DNA of 11,003 nucleotides from NCBI GenBank assembly GCA_934201655.1, contig CAKPXD010000036.1:1-11003 (forward strand), read 5' to 3'. The first letter of the stretch is position 1, and each line of letters begins with the position of its first letter. Position numbers and translations under genes: made by a program. The notes beneath the pieces are model-generated. The model did no database searches and was not told the DNA's origin. It was given only the letters and a program-made list of their open reading frames with translations. Origin of the DNA: an uncultured Streptococcus sp. GTDB taxonomy: Bacteria; Bacillota; Bacilli; Lactobacillales; Streptococcaceae. Shown piece after piece: positions 1-6,545 of this stretch.

Positions 1-766
1 TCCAGTCTTGATTCATCTTGTTTCAGAAAGTGGTAAACATATTAAGGAATACCGCATTCAATTGACTAAGGCAGATACTGAAAGCGCCAAGACAGAACCA
101 GCTGTACATGAAGTTCCAGAGTTCACAGGCGGTGTGAATGGAGAAGAACCAGCAGTTCACGAAATTCCAGAATACACTGGAGGCGTGAATGGAGAAGAAC
201 CAGCAGTACATGAAGTTCCAGAGTTCACAGGTGGCGTGAATGGAGTTGAAGCAGCAGTTCACGAAGTACCAGAACGTACTTTAGGAGCGAATGTAGTCGA
301 ACCAGCAGTTCACGAAGTACCAGAATACACTGGTGGTGTGAATGCAGTCGAAGCAGCGGTTAACGATGTGCCAGAGTACAAAGGTGGTGCCAATGCAGTC
401 GAGGCAGCGGTGAACGAAGTACCAGAATATACTGGTGGCGTGAATGCGGTCGAAGCAGCGGTTAACGATGTGCCAGAGTACAAAGGTGGTGCCAATGCAG
501 TCGAAGCAGCGGTTAACGATGTGCCAGAATATACTGGTGGCGTGAACGCAGCCGAAGCAGCGGTCAATGAAGTACCAGAGTACAAAGATGAGCAGTCGAT
601 TGTAGCCCTCGCTATGTCACAAGATAAGACGTATCAGGCGCCTGCAAGCCGTCAACATATTCTCCCTGAAACAGGTACTAAGGAAAATGCAACCCTTGCA
701 ACAGCAGGTGTTGTGGGAGCGCTTCTTGGACTCTTTGCAATGGGAAAGAAGAAAGACGAAGAATAA
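1..766 (+). CDS. C-terminal part of an LPXTG-anchored surface protein (5' end outside window)
   Basis: This is the wall-anchored end of a larger secreted protein. The reading frame is open from the first base, and no ribosome site precedes any start, so the gene begins upstream. About 25 visible residues (ending HIKEYRIQLTKA) look like the last strands of an Ig-like or beta-sandwich module, as seen near the C-terminus of streptococcal glycosidases. Ten 17-residue repeats follow (bases 95-604), then a short linker, LPETG (bases 662-676), a hydrophobic segment (about 689-742) and the tail GKKKDEE. That is a complete sortase A signal: cleavage between T and G, then attachment to peptidoglycan. 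The acidic, proline-bearing repeats probably act as a stalk through the wall. The parent protein cannot be named from this piece. Candidates are large surface glycoside hydrolases (BgaA or endoglycosidase type) or adhesins. The gene is followed by a strong terminator and is transcriptionally separate from murD. Confidence 0.9.
   Translation, partial: PVLIHLVSESGKHIKEYRIQLTKADTESAKTEPAVHEVPEFTGGVNGEEPAVHEIPEYTGGVNGEEPAVHEVPEFTGGVNGVEAAVHEVPERTLGANVVEPAVHEVPEYTGGVNAVEAAVNDVPEYKGGANAVEAAVNEVPEYTGGVNAVEAAVNDVPEYKGGANAVEAAVNDVPEYTGGVNAAEAAVNEVPEYKDEQSIVALAMSQDKTYQAPASRQHILPETGTKENATLATAGVVGALLGLFAMGKKKDEE
95..604 (+). repeat. Ten tandem 51-bp (17-aa) repeats in the surface protein
   Basis: Units start at 95, 146, 197, 248, 299, 350, 401, 452, 503 and 554. 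The consensus residue pattern is E-(P/A)-AV(H/N)-(E/D)-VPEY-(T/K)-GG-(V/A)-N-(G/A)-V. Units 1-3 are of the EPAVHEVPEFTGGVNG type. Unit 4 is divergent (PERTLGANVV). Units 6-9 alternate between YKGGAN and YTGGVN endings, so the 102-bp pair 6+7 is repeated as 8+9. Unit 10 is intact only to PEYK and then runs into the linker. The period is a multiple of three, so gain or loss of units keeps the frame. Copy number is therefore likely to vary between strains. Confidence 0.95.
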
Positions 767-822
767 AATAATCTGACAGTATTTAGATTATAGAGATTGG
801 ACAAGAAAACAATCTCAACTAT

Positions 823-877
823 AAAAAGTGGACAAACTAGTTTCAAGAAACAGAACTAGATCTTGTCCGCTTTTTTA
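823..877 (+). terminator. Intrinsic terminator of the surface-protein gene
   Basis: A long hairpin pairs AAGTGGACAA (about 825-834) with TTGTCCGCTT (863-872), with one G-U pair. An inner arm pairs CTAGTT with AACTAG. A T-run follows at 871-876. A smaller stem, GAGATTG/CAATCTC (793-799 with 810-816), lies just upstream. Position and T-run fit Rho-independent termination after the stop codon at 764-766. Confidence 0.85.
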
Positions 878-952
878 TGTTTCTTGGTAGAAAAAAATCC
901 TTAACAAAGATGCTAAACTTGATAATTGAGTTTTCAAATAACAAAAAACAAA

Positions 953-978
953 TAAGAAAGCCCTTTGTGGCTTTTTTA
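953..978 (+). terminator. Second hairpin with T-run, directly ahead of the murD promoter
   Basis: Bases 953-962 pair with 969-978 (core AAAGCC/GGCTTT, loop 963-968), and the 3' arm is a run of T (972-977). It looks like an intrinsic terminator. It lies about 15 bases upstream of the murD -10 element, so it probably insulates the murD operon from upstream readthrough. The opposite strand also carries a T-rich 3' flank, so it could act in both directions. Confidence 0.65.
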
Positions 979-990
979 TTTTCATAAAAA

Positions 991-999
991 TGGTAAAAT
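991..999 (+). promoter_or_regulatory. Extended -10 promoter for murD-murG-divIB
   Basis: TGGTAAAAT holds the TGn extension plus a TAAAAT hexamer (994-999), 28 bases before the murD start. No convincing -35 hexamer lies at the right distance, because that position falls in the terminator T-run. Extended -10 promoters that do without a -35 are common in Mitis-group streptococci. Transcription would begin near 1006. Confidence 0.6.
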
Positions 1000-1026
1000 A
1001 GTAAGAGTAGAAATGGAGTTCTAGAT

Positions 1027-2379
1027 ATGAAACGAATTGATCAATTTGAAAATAAGAAAGTATTAGTCCTAGGTTTAGCCAAATCAGGTGAGTCTGCAGC
1101 TCGTCTCTTGGACAAGTTGGGTGCCATTGTAACGGTTAATGATGGCAAGCCTTTTGAGGAAAATCCAGCTGCTCAGAGTCTTCTGGAAGATGGTATCAAG
1201 GTTGTAACTGGTGGTCATCCCTTGGAATTGTTGGATGAAGATTTTGCCCTCATGGTGAAAAATCCAGGAATCCCTTACTCCAATCCCATGATTGAAAAAG
1301 CTCTAGAAAAAGGCATTCCAGTCTTGACAGAGGTTGAGTTGGCCTATTTGATTTCTGATGCACCAATCGTCGGTATTACTGGTTCAAATGGTAAGACAAC
1401 GACCACAACCATGATTGGTGAAGTTCTGACTGCTGCAGGACAAAATGGACTCTTATCAGGTAACATCGGTTATCCTGCTAGTCAGGTTGCTCAAACTGCG
1501 ACAGATAAGGACACCCTTGTCATGGAACTTTCTTCTTTCCAATTAATGGGAATCCAGGAATTCCATCCTGAAATTGCTGTTATCACCAACCTTATGCCAA
1601 CACATATTGACTATCACGGTTCTTTTGAAGCCTATGTGGCAGCCAAGTGGAATATCCAAAGCAATATGACAGTAGCTGATTACCTAGTATTGAACTTCAA
1701 CCAGGAATTAGCTAAAGAACTTGCTACAAAGACAAACGCGGCTGTAGTACCATTCTCAACACTTGAAAAGGTTGACGGAGCTTATCTTGAAGATGGTCTT
1801 CTCTACTTCCGTGGTGAAAAAGTCATGGCAGCTGATGAAATCGGTGTTCCAGGTAGCCACAATGTGGAAAATGCTCTTGCAACCATTGCCGTTGCTAAAC
1901 TTCGTGGTGTGGACAATGAAATCATCAAGGAAACCTTGTCAGCCTTTGGTGGTGTCAAACACCGTCTCCAATTTGTAGACCAAATCAATGGCGTTAAATT
2001 TTATAACGACAGTAAGTCAACCAATATCTTAGCAACTCAAAAAGCCTTGTCAGGATTTGATAATAGCAAGGTTATCTTGATTGCTGGTGGGTTGGACCGT
2101 GGCAATGAGTTTGACGAATTGGTTCCTGATATTACTGGACTTAAGAAAATGGTCATACTCGGTCAATCTGCAGAACGTGTCAAACGTGCAGCGGATAAAG
2201 CTGGTGTGGCTTATGTCGACGCGGCTGATATTGCAGATGCAACTCGTAAGGCTTCTGAACTTGCAGAAGAGGGAGATGTTGTTCTCCTCAGTCCTGCCAA
2301 TGCGAGCTGGGATATGTATGCTAACTTTGAAGTACGTGGAGATCTTTTCATCGACACTGTAGCGGAGTTAAAGGGATAA
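1027..2379 (+). CDS. murD: UDP-N-acetylmuramoyl-L-alanine:D-glutamate ligase
   Basis: MurD is the cytoplasmic ATP-dependent ligase that adds D-glutamate to UDP-MurNAc-L-Ala in peptidoglycan precursor synthesis. The 450-residue length is normal for the family. Three Mur-ligase domains can be read in order. The N-terminal nucleotide-fold domain has GLAKSG near residue 16. The central ATPase domain has the P-loop GSNGKTTTT (119-127), the MELSSFQL segment (from 166) and [12 protein letters not shown]. The C-terminal domain has DSKSTN (328-333). The ATG at 1027 follows GGAG (1015-1018) at an 8-base distance. It is the first gene of a tight cluster: murG starts one base after its stop. It is expressed from the extended -10 promoter at 991-999. 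Nothing looks broken or missing. Confidence 0.97.
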   Translation: MKRIDQFENKKVLVLGLAKSGESAARLLDKLGAIVTVNDGKPFEENPAAQSLLEDGIKVVTGGHPLELLDEDFALMVKNPGIPYSNPMIEKALEKGIPVLTEVELAYLISDAPIVGITGSNGKTTTTTMIGEVLTAAGQNGLLSGNIGYPASQVAQTATDKDTLVMELSSFQLMGIQEFHPEIAVITNLMPTHIDYHGSFEAYVAAKWNIQSNMTVADYLVLNFNQELAKELATKTNAAVVPFSTLEKVDGAYLEDGLLYFRGEKVMAADEIGVPGSHNVENALATIAVAKLRGVDNEIIKETLSAFGGVKHRLQFVDQINGVKFYNDSKSTNILATQKALSGFDNSKVILIAGGLDRGNEFDELVPDITGLKKMVILGQSAERVKRAADKAGVAYVDAADIADATRKASELAEEGDVVLLSPANASWDMYANFEVRGDLFIDTVAELKG

Positions 2380-2380
2380 T

Positions 2381-3439
2381 ATGAAAAAAATAGTATTTAC
2401 TGGTGGGGGAACGGTTGGACACGTTACCCTCAACCTTTTGTTAATGCCTAAGTTCATCGAAGATGGCTGGGAAGTCCACTATATTGGTGATAAAAATGGG
2501 ATTGAGCATCATGAAATTCTCAAGTCAGGTTTAGATGTTACCTTCCATTCGATTGCAACAGGGAAATTACGTCGATATTTCTCATGGCAAAATATGGTTG
2601 ACGTCTTTAAGGTTGCTTTTGGAATTCTCCAATCGCTCTTTATCATGCTTCGAGTTCGTCCACAAGCCCTCTTTTCTAAGGGTGGATTTGTATCTGTTCC
2701 GCCTGTTATCGCAGCGCGAGTATGCAGAGTACCAGTCTTCATCCACGAGTCTGATCTCTCTATGGGATTGGCCAATAAAATTGCCTATAAGTTTGCGACT
2801 AAGATGTACTCTACTTTCGAGCAAGCGTCTAGTCTCACTAAGGTAGAACATGTAGGAGCTGTGACCAAGGTTTCAGGTCCAGTTATGGAAGAACCTGAAG
2901 AAATGGTGGATATCCGAACTTCTTTCAACGACAAGTTACCAACTCTTCTATTTGTTGGAGGTTCTGCTGGGGCGCGTGTCTTTAACCAATTAGTCACAGA
3001 CCACAAGGAAGAGCTGACTAGTCGCTATAATATCATCAACCTGACAGGAGATGCTAGTTTAAATGAACTAAGTTCAAACCTCTACCGTGTTGACTATGCG
3101 ACGGAACTCTATCAACCACTCATGAATCTGGCTGATGTGGTCATCACTCGTGGTGGTGCAAATACTATTTTTGAACTCCTTGCTATGGCTAAATTGCACG
3201 TCATTGTACCACTGGGTCGTGAAGCTAGTCGTGGAGACCAGATTGAAAATGCTGCCTATTTCGTGAAAAAGGGCTATGCTGAAGAGTTGCAAGAAAGTGA
3301 TTTGACCTTGTCTACATTGGAAGAAAAAGTAAATCAACTCTTGACCAACAAAGAGAACTATCAAAATACAATGAAGAATTCTCAGGAATTAAAATCTGTG
3401 GCAGATTTTTATGAGCTACTAAAAAAAGATTTATCATAA
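2381..3439 (+). CDS. murG: UDP-GlcNAc:lipid I N-acetylglucosamine transferase
   Basis: MurG transfers GlcNAc from UDP-GlcNAc to lipid I on the inner face of the membrane, making lipid II. The protein has 352 residues, with a GT-B fold expected. The N-terminal glycine-rich loop reads [11 protein letters not shown] rather than the GGTGGHxxPA form of most bacteria. That variant is what I recall for streptococcal MurG, so it is lineage-typical rather than a defect. Other family marks are HESD in the N-domain, the second G-loop [12 protein letters not shown], and the UDP-GlcNAc site [14 protein letters not shown] followed by SRGDQIENA. The start lies one base after the murD stop. Its ribosome site (AAAGGG, about 2370-2375) is inside the end of murD, so the two are probably translationally coupled. 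Confidence 0.96.
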   Translation: MKKIVFTGGGTVGHVTLNLLLMPKFIEDGWEVHYIGDKNGIEHHEILKSGLDVTFHSIATGKLRRYFSWQNMVDVFKVAFGILQSLFIMLRVRPQALFSKGGFVSVPPVIAARVCRVPVFIHESDLSMGLANKIAYKFATKMYSTFEQASSLTKVEHVGAVTKVSGPVMEEPEEMVDIRTSFNDKLPTLLFVGGSAGARVFNQLVTDHKEELTSRYNIINLTGDASLNELSSNLYRVDYATELYQPLMNLADVVITRGGANTIFELLAMAKLHVIVPLGREASRGDQIENAAYFVKKGYAEELQESDLTLSTLEEKVNQLLTNKENYQNTMKNSQELKSVADFYELLKKDLS

Positions 3440-3448
3440 GGAAAATTG

Positions 3449-4729
3449 ATGTCAAAGGATAAAAAGAATCAGGACACTCAAGGCAAGGAATTGTCAGAGT
3501 GGCAAAAACGAAATCAAGAATATCTTCAAAAAAAAGCTGAAGAAGAGGCGAAACGTGCCGAAGAAGAAGCTCGTGAAAAAGAAGAACAAGTATCAGAGTC
3601 ATCTGATAGTACTCAAGAAGTGTCAGAATGGCAAAAACAACACCACGAGTATTTGAGTAAAAAAAAGGAAGAAAAATCTACGAGTTCTGAAGAAGTGGAC
3701 CAAGAGTCTGAAAAAACTGAAGAGAAAGATTCGGATACTAGTGATGAAGCTTCAGTTGAAGAAACTGAAGATAAGAACACGGAGGAAACAAAAACTTCTC
3801 AAGAAGATTCTAAGAGTCAGGATCAAGTAGAGAAAGAAAAAGCTGACGAAAAGGTTAAGAAAGAGAAAAAGGTAAAAACCAAGAATAAACCTCCAAAACC
3901 GGCTATTCCTTCTATACATATCTGGCGAGCAGTTACAATCCTCGTTCCTAGCTTTCTAATCTTATTCTTGTCTATTTATCTTCTAAGCCCTCTAGCTACA
4001 ATGAAACATATTGAGGTTACGGGTACTGTTCAGACAAGTGCAGACCAAGTTAGAGAAGCATCTGGCATTCGTGACAGTGACTATACGCTTAGCTTGCTCT
4101 TAAATAAAGATAAGCATGCGGAAATGGTCAAATCGAATCACTGGATTGAATCGGCTAAGATAGTTTATCAATTCCCAGTTCATTTCACTATTGAAGTAAA
4201 GGAATTTGAAATTGTAGCTTATTCAGTTTCAGGAGATAACTATTATCCAATCTTATCTAGTGGAAGTATTGAATCAACTGCGGTTAGTTCTGACAACTTA
4301 CCTGAGAAATACATATCAGTTTTGTTTAACGATGAGGAACAGATTAAAACCTTAATTTCTCAGCTAAATGAAGTTAGTCCAGAAATTAAGCAAGAGATTG
4401 AGAAGATTGAACTTGCACCAAGTAAGGTAACAAGTGACCTTCTAAAGATTACCATGTATGACACAGACGAGATTTTGGTGCCATTATCAGAACTAGGGAA
4501 GAAATTACCATACTATAGTAAGATAAAACCACAGTTGACAGTTCCTAGTGGTATTGACATGGAGGTCGGTATCTATAGCTATAGTCTAGTGGATAAGGCT
4601 CTGGATGACGAAAGAGTTAAAGCCAAAGAAGAGGAAAAGAAGAAGCAGGAAGAAGAGAAGAAAAAACAAGCTGAGCAAGGAAATCAAGATCAAACAACAC
4701 AGACGACTCAAACAACACATAGTCGCTAA
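3449..4729 (+). CDS. divIB: Cell division protein DivIB (FtsQ family)
   Basis: DivIB is a single-pass membrane protein of the divisome. With DivIC and FtsL it controls septal peptidoglycan synthesis. I chose ATG 3449 (426 aa) over the in-frame TTG three bases earlier, because AAGGA (3438-3442) is 6 bases from the ATG but only 3 from the TTG. The order is: a very charged cytoplasmic N-terminus (1-158) of coiled-coil or disordered type, one membrane helix (about 161-183), a POTRA domain beginning LATMKHIEVTGTVQ (about 186-258), the beta domain with the LAPSKVTSDL and KLPYYSKIKPQL segments, and a Lys/Glu/Gln-rich tail (about 386-426). The SEWQK...EYL..KK motif occurs twice (residues 16-29 and 59-72). 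I recall only one copy in pneumococcal DivIB. It is the last gene of the murD operon, 9 bases after murG. ftsA is not adjacent. Confidence 0.94.
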   Translation: MSKDKKNQDTQGKELSEWQKRNQEYLQKKAEEEAKRAEEEAREKEEQVSESSDSTQEVSEWQKQHHEYLSKKKEEKSTSSEEVDQESEKTEEKDSDTSDEASVEETEDKNTEETKTSQEDSKSQDQVEKEKADEKVKKEKKVKTKNKPPKPAIPSIHIWRAVTILVPSFLILFLSIYLLSPLATMKHIEVTGTVQTSADQVREASGIRDSDYTLSLLLNKDKHAEMVKSNHWIESAKIVYQFPVHFTIEVKEFEIVAYSVSGDNYYPILSSGSIESTAVSSDNLPEKYISVLFNDEEQIKTLISQLNEVSPEIKQEIEKIELAPSKVTSDLLKITMYDTDEILVPLSELGKKLPYYSKIKPQLTVPSGIDMEVGIYSYSLVDKALDDERVKAKEEEKKKQEEEKKKQAEQGNQDQTTQTTQTTHSR

Positions 4730-4763
4730 CTTTCAGATGATTCGTTCAGTTACTTGTTTTTAC

Positions 4764-4792
4764 TTGACAAGTACCGCTTTAAATAATAGAAT
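4764..4792 (+). promoter_or_regulatory. pyrF-pyrE promoter
   Basis: A perfect -35 TTGACA (4764-4769) is separated by 17 bases from TAGAAT (4787-4792). The predicted start, about 4799-4800, falls on the first base of the lower stem of the PyrR-binding hairpin. The whole leader is therefore regulatory RNA. A 7-bp inverted repeat, TACTTGT/ACAAGTA (4751-4757 with 4767-4773), overlaps the -35. It has no T-run, so it is not a convincing terminator for divIB. Confidence 0.8.
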
Positions 4793-4799
4793 AGTAAAA

Positions 4800-4899
4800 A
4801 ACCTTTAAAGCAGTCCAGAGAGGCAGCTAAGGTTAGACGGTGAAAGGGTGGAGACTACCCATTTTTCGTGGAACCTTGCTGTAGGCAGGTTCCTTTTTT
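4800..4899 (+). promoter_or_regulatory. PyrR-dependent transcription attenuator in the pyrF leader
   Basis: Three competing RNA structures can be drawn. (1) PyrR-binding loop, 4800-4834: lower stem AACCTT/AAGGTT (4800-4805 with 4829-4834), a three-base 5' bulge (4806-4808), a middle stem AGC/GCT, an A-A mismatch (4812/4825), an upper stem GTC/GGC, and the hexaloop CAGAGA (4816-4821). The conserved AGTCCAGAGAGGC matches the published PyrR consensus ARUCCNGNGAGGYU except for its last base. (2) Antiterminator: CAGC and AAGGTT (4824-4834) pair with AACCTTGCTG (4872-4881), with one bulged base. (3) Terminator, 4870-4899: GGAACC/GGTTCC plus TTTTTT. Structures 1 and 3 exclude 2. With UMP or UTP abundant, PyrR would hold structure 1 and transcription would stop before pyrF. 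PyrR itself is not encoded in this window. Confidence 0.92.
4870..4899 (+). terminator. Attenuator terminator before pyrF
   Basis: The GGAACC (4870-4875) / GGTTCC (4888-4893) stem continues inward with TGC/GCA and is followed by six T (4894-4899). It ends 37 bases before the pyrF start. Its 5' arm is shared with the antiterminator, so its formation depends on the PyrR-binding loop upstream. Confidence 0.88.
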
Positions 4900-4936
4900 C
4901 ATGCTCTCTAGCTAACAAAGGTAAAAGGAGAAAAGT

Positions 4937-5638
4937 ATGCGTGAAGCTCGTCCAGTTATTGCTCTTGATTTTCCAAGTTTTGAGGCAGTCAAGCAATTTT
5001 TAGCTCTTTTTCCAGCAGGAGAGAGCCTCTATCTAAAGGTAGGTATGGAACTCTATTATGCTACAGGACCTGAGATTGTATCTTATCTGAAAGGTTTGGG
5101 ACATAGTATCTTTCTGGATCTTAAACTCCATGATATTCCAAATACGGTCAAATCAGCCATGAAGGTCTTGTCTCATCTGGGCGTCGATATGACCAATGTT
5201 CATGCAGCAGGTGGCGTAGAGATGATGAAGGCTGCGCGTGAAGGCCTTGGGAAAGAAGCCAAATTGATTGCTGTCACTCAGTTAACTTCAACCTCTGAGG
5301 AGCAAATGAGAGAATTTCAAAATATTCAAACCAGTCTTCAAGAATCGGTTATTCACTATGCCAAGAAAACCGCTGAAGCGGGATTAGATGGTGTGGTTTG
5401 TTCAGCTCAAGAAGTGAAACTCATCAAAGAAGCTACTAGCCAAGACTTTATCTGCCTGACACCCGGCATTCGTCCATCAGGCGCTGCAGTAGGAGATCAA
5501 AAACGAGTCATGACACCAGCAGATGCCTATCAAATTGGTAGTGATTATATCGTTGTCGGACGCCCAATCACTCAAGCCACTGATCCAGTAGCAGCTTATC
5601 ATGCTATCAAGGATGAATGGACACAAGACTGGAAATAA
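4937..5638 (+). CDS. pyrF: Orotidine 5'-phosphate decarboxylase
   Basis: PyrF decarboxylates OMP to UMP, the last step of de novo pyrimidine synthesis, in the cytoplasm. The 233-residue protein fits the short bacterial TIM-barrel type. The catalytic D-x-K-x-x-D array is clear in [13 protein letters not shown]61, K63 and D66. D11 (ALDF) and the LKVGMEL strand complete the active-site set. The phosphate-binding end shows TPGIRPSG and VVGRPI. The start codon follows AAGGAG (4925-4930) at 6 bases. It is the first gene after the PyrR attenuator and is followed by pyrE 31 bases later, so both are controlled by the same leader. No irregularity is seen. Confidence 0.97.
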   Translation: MREARPVIALDFPSFEAVKQFLALFPAGESLYLKVGMELYYATGPEIVSYLKGLGHSIFLDLKLHDIPNTVKSAMKVLSHLGVDMTNVHAAGGVEMMKAAREGLGKEAKLIAVTQLTSTSEEQMREFQNIQTSLQESVIHYAKKTAEAGLDGVVCSAQEVKLIKEATSQDFICLTPGIRPSGAAVGDQKRVMTPADAYQIGSDYIVVGRPITQATDPVAAYHAIKDEWTQDWK

Positions 5639-5669
5639 GAATATAGTTTAAAATACAAAGGAGAAACCC

Positions 5670-6302
5670 ATGACACTTGCTAAAGACATTGCTAGCCATC
5701 TATTGAAAATTCAAGCTGTTTACCTCAAACCAGAAGAGCCTTTTACTTGGGCTTCAGGTATTAAGTCACCAATTTATACGGATAATCGTGTGACGCTTGC
5801 CTACCCAGAGACACGTACCTTGATTGAGAATGGTTTTGTGGAGGCCATCAAGGCAGAATTCCCTGAGGTAGAAGTGATTGCAGGAACAGCGACTGCAGGT
5901 ATTCCACACGGTGCCATCATCGCTGATAAGATGAATCTGCCATTTGCCTATATCCGTAGCAAACCAAAAGACCACGGAGCAGGAAACCAAATCGAAGGCC
6001 GTGTAGCTCAAGGACAAAAGATGGTTGTTGTTGAAGACCTTATTTCAACTGGTGGTTCGGTTCTTGAAGCTGTAGCAGCTGCCAAACGTGAAGGAGCAGA
6101 TGTGCTTGGTGTCGTAGCAATTTTTAGCTATCAATTACCAAAAGCAGATAAAAACTTTGCGGATGCTGGTGTCAAACTGGTGACACTTTCAAACTACAGT
6201 GAGCTTATCCACCTGGCCCAAGAAGAAGGTTACATTTCATCAGAAGGACTTGCTCTCCTCAAACGCTTTAAAGAAGACCAAGAAAATTGGCAAAATGTAT
6301 AA
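5670..6302 (+). CDS. pyrE: Orotate phosphoribosyltransferase
   Basis: PyrE joins orotate and PRPP to give OMP, the substrate of the upstream gene's product. The protein has 210 residues, a normal length. The type I PRTase PRPP loop is [12 protein letters not shown] (119-130), with the acidic pair E122-D123 and the [11 protein letters not shown] segment earlier. The flexible loop carries [17 protein letters not shown], whose lysines and histidine are expected to contact PRPP. ATG 5670 is preceded by AAAGGAG (5657-5663) at 6 bases. No promoter or terminator is seen between pyrF and pyrE, so they form a two-gene operon ended by the hairpin at 6313-6345. Confidence 0.97.
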   Translation: MTLAKDIASHLLKIQAVYLKPEEPFTWASGIKSPIYTDNRVTLAYPETRTLIENGFVEAIKAEFPEVEVIAGTATAGIPHGAIIADKMNLPFAYIRSKPKDHGAGNQIEGRVAQGQKMVVVEDLISTGGSVLEAVAAAKREGADVLGVVAIFSYQLPKADKNFADAGVKLVTLSNYSELIHLAQEEGYISSEGLALLKRFKEDQENWQNV

Positions 6303-6312
6303 ATAGATAGAC

Positions 6313-6345
6313 ACTCAGGTATTCATAGAACTACCTGAGTTTTTT
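6313..6345 (+). terminator. Intrinsic terminator of pyrF-pyrE
   Basis: A perfect 9-bp stem pairs ACTCAGGTA (6313-6321) with TACCTGAGT (6332-6340). The loop has 10 bases and a T-run follows at 6340-6345. It begins 11 bases after the pyrE stop codon. Confidence 0.93.
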
Positions 6346-6470
6346 ATTTAATGGAAGGTTTATAACCATAGTCTCTGTTTAGAGTAGGATAGGCGGAGTG
6401 AATCTGTATCATCTTTAACTTCTAGTTCTTAATCTGTTTACCTTTATGATAAAAAGTATAGACAAATTTT

Positions 6471-6499
6471 TTGAAAACATTATGAAAAAGTTTTAAACT
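6471..6499 (+). promoter_or_regulatory. Possible lctO promoter
   Basis: TTGAAA (6471-6476), 17 bases, then TAAACT (6494-6499) is one candidate. An alternative is TAGACA (6458-6463), 17 bases, then TATGAA (6481-6486). Both have weak -10 elements and the region is very AT-rich, so the exact promoter is uncertain. A promoter is needed because lctO follows the pyrE terminator. Confidence 0.35.
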
Positions 6500-6515
6500 A
6501 TTCTAGTAAATAAAA

Positions 6516-6527
6516 GTAAACGTTTAC
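6516..6527 (+). promoter_or_regulatory. Catabolite-responsive element (cre) upstream of lctO
   Basis: GTAAACGTTTAC is a perfect 12-bp palindrome that matches the core of the CcpA site (WTGNNARCGNWWWCAW-type consensus), with differences only at the outermost positions. It lies downstream of the candidate -10 elements and just before the lctO ribosome site. In that position, bound CcpA would be expected to block transcription. CcpA binding here is an inference. Confidence 0.7.
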
Positions 6528-6545
6528 GTTCAAGGAGGACTATTG

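Noticed and set aside
310..585. A 91-codon open frame on the minus strand across the surface-protein repeats (YSGTSLTAAS pattern)
   Set aside because: It is the antisense image of in-frame 51-bp repeats, which keep every frame uniformly open. It has no ribosome site, and the plus-strand frame ends in a complete LPETG anchor.
2381..2420. MurG loop [11 protein letters not shown] as a possible inactivating mutation
   Set aside because: The rest of the protein is intact, and this loop form is what I recall from streptococcal MurG proteins. It is a lineage variant.
3446..3448. TTG start for divIB
   Set aside because: It is only 3 bases from AAGGA. The ATG at 3449 is 6 bases away and is the better start.
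4751..4773. Inverted repeat TACTTGT/ACAAGTA as a terminator for the murD-murG-divIB operon
   Set aside because: The stem has only 7 A/T-rich pairs and no T-run, and it overlaps the -35 of the pyr promoter. Readthrough into the attenuator remains possible, but termination here is not supported.
4605..4808. Lysine/arginine-rich plus-strand frame overlapping the end of divIB
   Set aside because: It is an out-of-frame reading of the Lys/Glu-rich DivIB tail that runs through the pyr promoter and into the PyrR loop. It is not a gene.
6543..6545. TTG start for lctO
   Set aside because: ATG 6546 directly follows, has proper spacing to AAGGAGG, and begins the MSYKTSN sequence known for this enzyme.
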